Assembly: GCA_913056495.1 (NCBI GenBank)
Contig: CAJXMO010000007.1
Location: 62,001-126,000 of the forward strand
Origin: an uncultured Alteromonadaceae bacterium
GTDB taxonomy: Bacteria > Pseudomonadota > Gammaproteobacteria > Enterobacterales > Alteromonadaceae
Direction of reading: 5' to 3'
DNA length: 64,000 nucleotides
Shown piece by piece: positions 55,067 through 64,000 of the stretch. The notes under the pieces were generated by a model. It made no database searches. It had not been told where the DNA came from and was given only the letters and a program-made list of their open reading frames with translations. The position numbers and the translations under genes were made by a program. Positions within the stretch are counted from its first letter, which is position 1. Every line of letters begins with the position of its first letter.

Positions 55067-57016
55067 ATGAAAACTGTTTTAAAATTTCCTTTCACTTTAA
55101 GCCTTCTGTTAGGGGCTTCTAGTGTAAATGCCGAGATCAACCTGGATCCCCAGTTTACGGATTCCATGGTATTGCAGCGCAATACCATTAATACAATCAG
55201 TGGCTATTCAGATAAGGAAGATAGCCTGTCGTTAACGCTTGACGGCAAAAAAATTCACGCCGCACAAATAGATCCGGGTTACTGGCAACTTAAATTGCCT
55301 GAAATGCCAGCAGGCGGGCCCCACACAATCCGCATTAAATCGACTCATCAGAATATTGAATTAAATGATGTATTATTTGGTGATGTCTGGTTTGCTTCCG
55401 GTCAGTCCAATATGGAGCTGCCGATGCAAAGGGTGCAATACACCTACAAAAACGAATACCGGCAGGATAACTTCCCGCAAATTCGTCAGTTAAAAGTAGA
55501 AAAACGCTCTGCCTATCAGGGGCCGCTTAAACAACTCCAAGCCGCGAGCTGGACAAAAGCAACTCAAGGCAATTTAGCCAACTTTTCTGCGGTCGGTTAT
55601 TTTTTTGCTAAAAAAGTCTATCTCGAAACCGGTGTACCTGTGGCGATTATCAATAATGCCTACGGTGGTTCGCGTGCTCAAGGCTGGATGAGTGAAGCAG
55701 CGCTTAAGCCTTTTTCGGATGATTATCAAACCGTGCAAAACAATAAAAACCCTGAATATATTCAATCCATTGTTGATGAAGACAATGCAAAAAAACAAAT
55801 TTGGTTTGATGAAATCAACGCAAAAGACTTAGGAAAACAATATAACTGGCATACAGCAAATTATAATGATAGTCACTGGCGAACCATGTCAGTACCGGGT
55901 TATTGGGCGGATCAAGGTACCGAAGATTTCAACGGTGTTGCCTGGTATAGGACTGAGTTTGAATTAACCCAAACGCAGGCCGCTCAGGATGGTTTTTTAG
56001 AACTGGGGCGGATTATTGACTCTGACATTGCTTATGTAAACGGCTTTGAAGTGGGCAGTGTCGGCTACCAATACCCGCCCCGTCGTTATACTGTAAACAA
56101 AAGTATTTTAAAGCCAGGCAAAAATACCCTGGCGGTGCGCATTGTGGCACCAGGTGGAAAAGGTGGCTTTGTGCCGGATAAACCCTATCAACTCAGCTTT
56201 GCTGACAGTAAGATTAATTTAGCCGGCAGCTGGAAGTTTCGTTTTGGCCATAAAATGAACCCGGCGCCGTCAACCCGTTTCTGGGCGCATATGCAACCTA
56301 ACGCTTTATATAATGCCATGTTAGCACCACTTAAAAATACCAAAGTAAAAGGCGTTATCTGGTATCAGGGCGAGTCTAACTCGGGTAACCCGGAGCAATA
56401 CGCAACAGTATTTCCGGCGATGATAAAAGACTGGCGCAATACCTTAAACCAAGCGGAATTACCCTTTATTTTTGTTCAGTTGGCTAACTACATGACAGCT
56501 GATAGCAATCCGTCGAATGCTGGCTGGGCACTGACCCGGGATGCACAGGCACAAGCCCTGAAACTGAAAAGCACGGCTATGGTGACGGCCATAGATGTAG
56601 GCGAATGGAATGATATTCACCCTTTAAATAAAAAAGCGGTGGGCGAGCGATTTGCACTGGCTGCATTAAATCAGGTTTATGGTGATACTTCTGCTGTTTA
56701 CCAGGGTCCCATACTGGCTTGTGCAAGCTTAAATAAACAGCAAAAAATCCAGATTGAAGTTGAAAATCCACAACACGGATTAAGCATTAAAGGTGAAAAA
56801 CTGGATGGTTTTGCTGTGTCCCAAGACGGTAAAAGTTACCAGTGGGTGAATGCCAGAATAAAAGATGACCGCATTATTTTAACTGCGCCCAATACCGAAC
56901 AAATTAAATTTATTCGCTATGCCTGGCAAAGCAACCCGGAGCGAGCAAATTTAGTTAATCAGTATGGTTTACCGGCCTTCCCGGCACAAATCAACTTATC
57001 TTCTACTTGCCATTAA
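55067..57016 (+). CDS. SASA-family sialate O-acetylesterase / acetylxylan esterase
   Basis: A 649-residue exported SGNH-type esterase (signal peptide 1-22). The nucleophile S114 lies in FASGQSNMELPM, with GVIWYQGESNSGNP and the catalytic DIHPLNKKAVGERF further on. Residues about 265-385 form an inserted GH2-like sugar-binding sandwich (GVAWYRTEFEL, AYVNGFEVGSVGY, KNTLAVRIV). Members are annotated as sialate O-acetylesterases, but in xylan loci they deacetylate glucuronoxylan, and the adjacent GH115 makes that the better guess here. It is 15 bases upstream of the GH115 gene, forming a two-gene operon. Confidence 0.88.
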   Translation: MKTVLKFPFTLSLLLGASSVNAEINLDPQFTDSMVLQRNTINTISGYSDKEDSLSLTLDGKKIHAAQIDPGYWQLKLPEMPAGGPHTIRIKSTHQNIELNDVLFGDVWFASGQSNMELPMQRVQYTYKNEYRQDNFPQIRQLKVEKRSAYQGPLKQLQAASWTKATQGNLANFSAVGYFFAKKVYLETGVPVAIINNAYGGSRAQGWMSEAALKPFSDDYQTVQNNKNPEYIQSIVDEDNAKKQIWFDEINAKDLGKQYNWHTANYNDSHWRTMSVPGYWADQGTEDFNGVAWYRTEFELTQTQAAQDGFLELGRIIDSDIAYVNGFEVGSVGYQYPPRRYTVNKSILKPGKNTLAVRIVAPGGKGGFVPDKPYQLSFADSKINLAGSWKFRFGHKMNPAPSTRFWAHMQPNALYNAMLAPLKNTKVKGVIWYQGESNSGNPEQYATVFPAMIKDWRNTLNQAELPFIFVQLANYMTADSNPSNAGWALTRDAQAQALKLKSTAMVTAIDVGEWNDIHPLNKKAVGERFALAALNQVYGDTSAVYQGPILACASLNKQQKIQIEVENPQHGLSIKGEKLDGFAVSQDGKSYQWVNARIKDDRIILTAPNTEQIKFIRYAWQSNPERANLVNQYGLPAFPAQINLSSTCH

Positions 57017-57031
57017 TATTAGGGTAATACT

Positions 57032-59923
57032 TTGAATTTATTAAAACGAATCCAGCAAGCCTGCCTGTGCGCAGGCTTGCTTTTATCTTTTAATCAAGCG
57101 GCATATGCATTTGGCGTGCAGCAGTTTATTTACTCAGATTCAGCCAAAATTGCTGAACATGCCAAGCGAAAACAGTTCATGCAAATTGTTGGCAAAACCA
57201 ACGCCAGCATTTTTATTGCAGCGCAGGAAGATAAAGGCTTACATAGAGTTGCCAAAGATCTACAGCGTGATATTGAGGCGGTTACCGGGCAAAAGCTTCC
57301 TATTATCAGCGATTTATCAAAAATCACGGGCAATGCCATTATTATTGCGACACTTGAACATTCAAACTTATTAAAACGTTTGCAAGCCAGTGACAAAATA
57401 AATTTAAGCCAGATACGAGATCAGTGGGATGCTTATCAGATTGAACTGGTCGAGCAAGTGACTGATCAAATTTCAAAAGCCTTGCTGATTGCCGGTAGTA
57501 ATAAACGCGGCGCCATTTATGGCACCTATGATATCAGTGAGCAGGCAGGTGTATCCCCTTGGTATTACTGGGCGGATGTACCGGTAAAAAAAGCGAAAAC
57601 CTTATACGCTCAAATAAATACCTCTATCGTAGAAATTCCCAAGGTTAAATATCGTGGCATCTTTTTAAATGATGAAGCACCGGCCCTGACTAACTGGGTG
57701 AATAAAAACTTTGACGGATACAACCACAAATTTTATGTCAATGTATTTGAATTAATGCTGCGTCTCAAAGCAAATTATTTATGGCCTGCAATGTGGAATA
57801 ATGCATTTGCAGATGATGACCGTATGAACATGGTGCTGGCCGATGAATACGGCATAGTGATGGGCACTTCGCATCATGAACCTATGATGCGGGCAGATAA
57901 AGAATGGGATAGAGACGGTGAAGGCGAATGGCAGTATTCCACCAATCAAAAAAACTTATATGAATTTTGGCAACGTGGTGTCAAACGTAACGCCCCGTTT
58001 GAAGGCTTGTATACGCTTGGCATGCGCGGACGCGAAGACAGTGCCATGCAAGAAGGCGAAAACATAAAATTACTTGAGCAAATTGTAACTGATCAGCGCA
58101 CTATACTGGCAACTCAAATTAAAGATAAAAACCTAGAGGATGTTCCTCAGGTTTGGTGTTTGTACAAAGAAGTGCAGTCTTTTTATGAAAAAGGCATGCG
58201 TGTACCGGACGACGTTATTCTGCTTTGGGCGGATGATAACTGGGGCAATATACGCCGCTTGCCCACTCAGACAGAACAAGCCAGAAGCGGCGGCGCGGGT
58301 GTGTATTATCACTTTGATTATGTAGGTGGACCTCGTTCTTATCGCTGGATGAATGTAACCCCTATCGCTAAAATCTGGGAGCAAATGCATCAGGCAGAGG
58401 TATTTAATGCCAACAAAATCTGGATCACTAATGTGGGTGATTTGAAGCCGATGGAATTCCCAACTGAATTTTTCCTCAAAATGGCGTGGGATCCGCAAGA
58501 TTTTAATCGGGATAATTTAGATGCGTACGGTATTGACTGGGCAACACGCTATTTCGGTCACACTTACGCCAGCCAAATCAACGAAATTATAAAAACCTAC
58601 ACTCGACATAATCAGCGCAGAAAACCTGAACTTATGTCACCTGAGGTTTATAGCTTGCAAAACTATGACGAAATACAAACAGTAGAAAATGAGCTGGATG
58701 CCAGCGTTGCTTTGGCCGAATCCATTTATAAAAAACTGGATAAAAACAAACAGGATGCGTTTTTTCAGTTGGTCTTACATCCAATTAAAGCAACCAGTAT
58801 TGTCACTAAGCTTTATTTTGCAGTAGCGAAAAATCGTCTATATGCCAGTCAAGGTCGCAGTTATGCGAACAACTACAAACAACTTGCCCAAGATTTATTT
58901 AAAGCAGATTCTAAATTAAAAGCTGAATATGACGCACTTAATGGCGGCAAGTGGCAGCATTTTATGGATCAACCCCATATAGGTTATAACAACTGGAATA
59001 ACCCACCAGCCGATACCATGCCAGTATTACATGACTATCAGCCGCACGATAGTGCCGAAATGGGTTTAACAGTAGAAGGCGAAACCGCTGCTTTTCCTGC
59101 GCGAGCTAGTTTTAATCTTAATTTTGATTCTGTAGCCGATCAACACAGAATAATAGAATTGTTTAACCGCGGTTTAGCTCAATTTAATTATTCGGTGAAG
59201 TCATCTGAAGACTGGGTTTTAATTGATAAACCAAAGGGTCGAGTCAACTCATTGGAGCAGCTTACCGCCCGTATTGACTGGGATAAATTACCCGCAGGTC
59301 AACATCAAGCCACAGTCAGTGTAAAAGGCACTAGCTGGCAAGCGGCACAAATTAAAATCAACGCAATCAAACGCCCAGAAACTGCGATAGCCAGTGCTAA
59401 AGGGTTTGTTGAGGCCGATGGTTATATCGCAATTAATGCAGCTAGTTTTGCAACTGAAACCGGCAGTAACGGCTATCACTGGCGTACAATCAAGGGTTTA
59501 GGACGCAGTTCAGATACGATTTCTGTATTTCCTAAATCTTATTTAAGCTTTGAGCCTGAGCAAAAGCATCCTCAAGTTGCTTATCCGGTAACCTTTTTCT
59601 CAAGCGGTGAATTTGAAACTGAGCTACAGGTTTTACCTACATTAAATTATTTTCCGGATAAACCGGTTCGTTTAGGTATATCAGTCAATAATGGCCCGAT
59701 CAAAGTATTAGACTTAAACTTAAATACTAAAATGAGGGAATGGGATAAAGCCGTCAGTGAAGGGATTTTTAAAATCAAAACCAAATTGAACATTGAACAC
59801 GCAGGTCAGCATACCATCAGATTACATGCACTTGATTTATCAGTTGGTGTAGAAAAAATCATCATTAATACAGGCGGTTTAAAACCCAGTTATTTAGGCC
59901 CACCGGCCAGCATTCAACTATAG
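57032..59923 (+). CDS. GH115 xylan alpha-1,2-glucuronidase
   Basis: A 963-residue exported enzyme (signal peptide cleaved near AAYAFG) that removes (4-O-methyl)glucuronic acid from internal and terminal xylose units of polymeric xylan. GH115 marks: KYRGIFLNDEAPALTNW, FELMLRLKANYLWPAMWNNAFADD, GIVMGTSHHEPMMRADKEW, TLGMRGREDSAMQEGE, LLWADDNWGNIRRLP, GVYYHFDYVGGPRSYRW and the C-terminal beta-sandwich domains. The start is TTG at 57032, well supported by AGGG 7 bases upstream; no ATG fits. It is intact, unlike the GH67 at the other end of the window, so it is probably the working alpha-glucuronidase. Confidence 0.93.
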   Translation: MNLLKRIQQACLCAGLLLSFNQAAYAFGVQQFIYSDSAKIAEHAKRKQFMQIVGKTNASIFIAAQEDKGLHRVAKDLQRDIEAVTGQKLPIISDLSKITGNAIIIATLEHSNLLKRLQASDKINLSQIRDQWDAYQIELVEQVTDQISKALLIAGSNKRGAIYGTYDISEQAGVSPWYYWADVPVKKAKTLYAQINTSIVEIPKVKYRGIFLNDEAPALTNWVNKNFDGYNHKFYVNVFELMLRLKANYLWPAMWNNAFADDDRMNMVLADEYGIVMGTSHHEPMMRADKEWDRDGEGEWQYSTNQKNLYEFWQRGVKRNAPFEGLYTLGMRGREDSAMQEGENIKLLEQIVTDQRTILATQIKDKNLEDVPQVWCLYKEVQSFYEKGMRVPDDVILLWADDNWGNIRRLPTQTEQARSGGAGVYYHFDYVGGPRSYRWMNVTPIAKIWEQMHQAEVFNANKIWITNVGDLKPMEFPTEFFLKMAWDPQDFNRDNLDAYGIDWATRYFGHTYASQINEIIKTYTRHNQRRKPELMSPEVYSLQNYDEIQTVENELDASVALAESIYKKLDKNKQDAFFQLVLHPIKATSIVTKLYFAVAKNRLYASQGRSYANNYKQLAQDLFKADSKLKAEYDALNGGKWQHFMDQPHIGYNNWNNPPADTMPVLHDYQPHDSAEMGLTVEGETAAFPARASFNLNFDSVADQHRIIELFNRGLAQFNYSVKSSEDWVLIDKPKGRVNSLEQLTARIDWDKLPAGQHQATVSVKGTSWQAAQIKINAIKRPETAIASAKGFVEADGYIAINAASFATETGSNGYHWRTIKGLGRSSDTISVFPKSYLSFEPEQKHPQVAYPVTFFSSGEFETELQVLPTLNYFPDKPVRLGISVNNGPIKVLDLNLNTKMREWDKAVSEGIFKIKTKLNIEHAGQHTIRLHALDLSVGVEKIIINTGGLKPSYLGPPASIQL

Positions 59924-59930
59924 TACTGCG

Positions 59931-59958
59931 CCCCTGTATTATTTATAGAATACAGGGG
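59931..59958. terminator. Terminator between GH115 and the acetyltransferase
   Basis: CCCCTGTATT (59931-59940) pairs perfectly with AATACAGGGG (59949-59958). The genes are convergent, so it probably works in both directions. Confidence 0.7.
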
Positions 59959-59985
59959 CTGTACTTATCATAATTTAACATGATG

Positions 59986-60579
59986 CTAATCGTTTACATT
60001 TCTAATTACCCGACAAGGATTTCCAACTGCCAAACAATTTTCAGGAATAGAGCGGTTAACAACACTCCCTGCACCAATCACTGAATTTCTACCAATAGTT
60101 ACGCCAGGTAAAATAATGACGCCGGCACCAATCCACGCATTATCTTCAATTGTCACGGGCTCAGCGTAAGTTTTGAAATAAGGCAGTTCCGAATTTTCAT
60201 CCCAGTTTTCGACTAAACGTTCTGCTGGTTTTACCGGATGTGTTGCAGTACAAATTTGCACATTAGATGCAATCAATACATTGTTGCCTATCGTTATTTT
60301 ATTACAATCAACAAATATGCAATTTATGTTAATAATGACATTGTTCCCGATAGAAATATGCTGGCCATAATCGCAATAAAACGGGGTATCTATATTGACA
60401 TTGCTTCCTATTTTCTCGAACAAAGTGGTTAAAATTTTAGCTTTTCCCGCTTTATCATTGTATTCACACTGATTATATTTACGAGTCAATTGGCGAGCTT
60501 TATCAATCATTTTTTGTGAATCTTTATTTGATGTATTGAAAATTTCACCAGCTAGACATTTTTCAATTTCAGTTTTCAT
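59986..60579 (-). CDS. Maltose/galactoside O-acetyltransferase family protein
   Basis: A 197-residue cytoplasmic acetyl-CoA-dependent sugar O-acetyltransferase. It has the Mac N-terminal domain (EKCLAGEIFNTSNKD, KARQLTRKYNQ) and a left-handed beta-helix of hexapeptide repeats (ISIGNNVIININC, ITIGNNVLIASNVQI, VTIEDNAWIGAGVIILPGVTIGRNSVIGAGSVV). The active-site histidine lies in CTATHPV. Its role may be to detoxify non-metabolised sugars during high carbohydrate uptake. It is a separate unit, convergent with GH115. Confidence 0.9.
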   Translation of the reverse strand: MKTEIEKCLAGEIFNTSNKDSQKMIDKARQLTRKYNQCEYNDKAGKAKILTTLFEKIGSNVNIDTPFYCDYGQHISIGNNVIININCIFVDCNKITIGNNVLIASNVQICTATHPVKPAERLVENWDENSELPYFKTYAEPVTIEDNAWIGAGVIILPGVTIGRNSVIGAGSVVNRSIPENCLAVGNPCRVIRNVND

Positions 60580-60779
60580 TTGACGTCCTTGTTTAATCTA
60601 AAATAATAAAGTGACAGTTAATTCTACCCAGTTCTGGAATAAGTTCAAAATCACGACTGCCTGTATAATTTGAGCGTAGTATACGTATGCTTGAAGTAAA
60701 ATTCTTTACAATTGGACTAAGCCATACAGATCCAGTCCTGCTTTACGTTTCAACTAGAGCCTGTTTACCTTTGTTTATA

Positions 60780-60930
60780 ATTTGAGCTGAGAGAAAAAAT
60801 TGTCTTAGACAAGGCAAAAATAACGAAATTTAGTCGTCTAAAAGAATTATTTTTAACGCCGTATAAGACAATTTTGGCCTCAGCCCGAAGGGCAATGCCA
60901 ATTGAAATTTGGCATCGTCTTAATTAACAT
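60780..60930. repeat. Large imperfect palindrome, MITE- or REP-like intergenic element
   Basis: Between the acetyltransferase start and the GH11 stop lies a nested hairpin. AAAATTGTCTTA (60796-60807) pairs perfectly with TAAGACAATTTT (60864-60875), flanked outside by GCTGAG and CTCAGC. Inside, GGCAAAAATAA roughly pairs with TTATTTTTAACGCC. A second hairpin follows (ATGCCAA and TTTGGCAT, about 60895-60917). It does not encode protein. The rest of 60580-61037 shows nothing recognisable. Confidence 0.6.
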
Positions 60931-61037
60931 GAAACTTAAGGGGTAATTAAACAAGTATTAACAGGTTTAACCTAACTTAATCAGGCACAGATTTTTAATT
61001 CCCCTCGTCACTTCACTAAAAATGATGACTCTAAGCT

Positions 61038-62490
<1,453 letters not shown>

Positions 62491-63657
62491 CTAACCCCTA
62501 AACAAATAAACCGTATTAAAAATACATACCGCTAGAATGCCAATACTGATCCATCGGCCAGCACGCATGCCCAACCAAATATTCTTAACTTTATCCGGAT
62601 TACGTTTACGGCTAACTCTGAGTGCATAAATCCAAGTGCCGGTTACAGCCAATGCTGATAACATAAGACCAAATATAAAGTAGATTATTTTAGTCATCAA
62701 TCCGCCGAAATAGCCAAAATGAAGCGGATCAGCCGCTTCGGATATCCGGCTGTGCAGCGACAATGTATCACCATCACGTTCAGATAAAAGCTGTCCGGTT
62801 AGCGCATCAAAACTCAGGTTATTGGCTCTGTCTCGAACCAGTAGCTCATCACCCTGACCTTCAAACACGACTGAATTTTGGTATTGAGTTGGCATACGAA
62901 TGCGACTGACGGTCATCTCTGGTCGGCTTTGCCCTAGCGCCACCAGCATGTTGGAAAATCGTTCTGAATCAGGGAATAAAATACTGTCACCTTGGGCTTC
63001 AACCACGGTCGGATAATTCGCCCTACCACCCCACTGCTCAATTAGATACCAAATTCCGGTCATACATACCACGAGTATCAACCAAGTGCTCCATAATCCA
63101 AATAAGCGGTGTAAATCACCCCACAATATTTTTTGATTACGGGTTCGAGGTAGGCGGAAAAACCCTTTCCACCAATTTTTGTAAATCACAGTTCCGCTAA
63201 TCAGCGAGCCAAATAAAAATAAACCAATCAGGCAGACCAGCGTAATACCAATTGGTAAAGGCATCATTAAGTGCCTGTGCGTCATACGAAAAAAACGCTG
63301 CCAGTTAAACCAGCGTCCAACCCCCTGAAACTGGCCTGTCGTCGGGTGAAAAAAGCCCCGGAATCGTTCGTCATTCGCATCCAGATAAATGGCTTCTGCA
63401 GCAAACCAGGGATCCGGTTTTATTGTTAACGATTGCAGCCGGCTAGTCGGGAATTGACGGCGGGCGGATGCATAAATGGTTTCCCAGTCGACCGTTTGGC
63501 GAGAGTCAATATTGACCCGCATGGCACTGTTTGTCAGCCAGTCGATTTCATGGGAAACCACCGCAAAAGTACCGGTAATTAAAATAAAACAACTTAACAA
63601 CGCCAGCTTTAATCCCAGTAAACTATGCCAGCTGTACCATTTAGCGCGATCAGTCAA
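62491..63657 (-). CDS. PepSY-associated membrane protein (iron-uptake reductase type)
   Basis: A 388-residue inner-membrane protein with PepSY_TM organisation. The first transmembrane helix is near 12-34 (WHSLLGLKLALLSCFILITGTF) with a conserved histidine and HEIDW just after it. A periplasmic PepSY domain follows, then helices near 135-160, 188-208 and 325-345, and a last one near 365-385. Conserved membrane histidines (WHS, HRHLMMP, LHRLFGLW, LHFGYFGG) suggest heme binding. Such proteins accompany siderophore TBDRs and are thought to reduce ferric siderophores. The TBDR gene lies 57 bases upstream on the same strand, so they form an operon. Confidence 0.87.
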   Translation of the reverse strand: MTDRAKWYSWHSLLGLKLALLSCFILITGTFAVVSHEIDWLTNSAMRVNIDSRQTVDWETIYASARRQFPTSRLQSLTIKPDPWFAAEAIYLDANDERFRGFFHPTTGQFQGVGRWFNWQRFFRMTHRHLMMPLPIGITLVCLIGLFLFGSLISGTVIYKNWWKGFFRLPRTRNQKILWGDLHRLFGLWSTWLILVVCMTGIWYLIEQWGGRANYPTVVEAQGDSILFPDSERFSNMLVALGQSRPEMTVSRIRMPTQYQNSVVFEGQGDELLVRDRANNLSFDALTGQLLSERDGDTLSLHSRISEAADPLHFGYFGGLMTKIIYFIFGLMLSALAVTGTWIYALRVSRKRNPDKVKNIWLGMRAGRWISIGILAVCIFNTVYLFRG

Positions 63658-63714
63658 ACTTAATCCTCAGTAACAGGCAATCTGAACAGGCTTCAGACTA
63701 CCATTATCTTCAAT

Positions 63715-64000
63715 TTAAAACGAATGACTAACCTGCAATAACACACTTCTTGGTTCACCCGGGAAGTGACCATTACGTTTATTAAAACCGCTGGTCGCAT
63801 ATTCTTCATCTAACAGGTTTTTGATATTAAGCTGGATTTCTAATTGCTCAAAACGAGTACGCCAACTGGCGTCCCAAACGGTATAAGCTTTCACTTTTTG
63901 TCCGCTCAGGCTAATGCGTTCACTGACATAATCCATCCCAATGGAAAAGGCAGAGTCGATTGCCGGAAAATCATAACGGGTCCATAAACCCAGAGTGTGA
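63715..64000 (-). CDS. TonB-dependent siderophore receptor, C-terminal part only
   Basis: About 94 C-terminal residues of a receptor whose frame runs off the right edge. Typical last strands are visible: LWTRYDFP, FSIGMDYVSERIS, AYTVWDASWRTRF, LEIQLNIKNLLDEEYATSGF, GEPRSVLLQVSHSF, ending in phenylalanine as outer-membrane barrels do. NIKNLLDEEYATSG followed by GEPR is characteristic of ferric-siderophore receptors. The following PepSY gene supports an iron-uptake role, independent of the polysaccharide genes. Confidence 0.88.
   Translation of the reverse strand, partial: HTLGLWTRYDFPAIDSAFSIGMDYVSERISLSGQKVKAYTVWDASWRTRFEQLEIQLNIKNLLDEEYATSGFNKRNGHFPGEPRSVLLQVSHSF

Noticed and set aside
55067-57016. 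Sialic acid utilisation suggested by the sialate O-acetylesterase-like gene
   Set aside because: No other sialic acid genes are present, and it is in an operon with a GH115 xylan glucuronidase, so a xylan acetylesterase role is more credible.

Overview
The window looks like chromosomal DNA from a marine, polysaccharide-degrading gammaproteobacterium of the Alteromonadales (a Catenovulum/Saccharobesus/Paraglaciecola-type organism; the genus is inference). The evidence is moderately AT-rich DNA, many TonB-dependent receptors (TBDRs) with no SusD partner, lipoprotein glycoside hydrolases, and the Gram-negative TBDR/tryptophan-halogenase/SapC association.

Layout. (1) 1-6.1 kb: an alpha/beta hydrolase fragment, a CWC-type small protein, then a xylan block with an alpha-glucuronidase GH67 broken by an in-frame stop, a GH10 xylanase and a divergent GPH sugar transporter. 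(2) 6.2-19.8 kb: a small TBDR, a lone periplasmic binding protein, then a large TBDR followed by three tandem halogenase-family genes (the middle one degenerate) and a GH97 with a retaining-type active site. (3) 19.8-21.8 kb: an acuR-acuI type TetR/acrylyl-CoA reductase pair lying between two copies of the GH97 3' end. (4) 21.8-29.9 kb: a mixed-linkage beta-glucan module (TBDR, GH16 lichenase type, GH3) with a LytS/LytTR two-component pair. (5) 30.2-35.8 kb: a B1 metallo-beta-lactamase interrupted by an in-frame TAG, a CysI-type sulfite reductase next to CcoG, and a divergent MocR regulator. (6) 35.9-59.9 kb: an arabino-glucuronoxylan utilisation region: carboxylesterase, SapC-like protein, fourth halogenase, TBDR, GH62, GH43, a free ExoP_C-like domain, DUF6445 protein, GH51, two GH30, a second GH10, a frameshifted CBM-only lipoprotein, SASA esterase and GH115. 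(7) 60-64 kb: an acetyltransferase, a palindromic repeat element, a GH11-CBM60 xylanase and the start of an iron-uptake operon (PepSY protein and a TBDR fragment).

How it works together. GH10, GH11 and GH30 enzymes cut the xylan backbone. GH62, GH43 and GH51 remove arabinose, and GH115 (GH67 being broken) removes glucuronate. The esterases remove acyl groups, TBDRs import oligomers and the GPH transporter carries products across the inner membrane. GH16 and GH3 handle mixed-linkage glucan. Arabinoxylan plus mixed-linkage glucan is the hemicellulose pair of grass-type cell walls.

Most notable signals: an inverted repeat of the form ATAGT-N7-ACTAT upstream of at least six separate sugar-utilisation promoters, suggesting one unidentified regulator; four halogenase-family genes with SapC and DUF6445 genes spread among the TBDR loci; two in-frame nonsense codons and one frameshift in otherwise well-preserved genes; and the acuR-acuI insertion.
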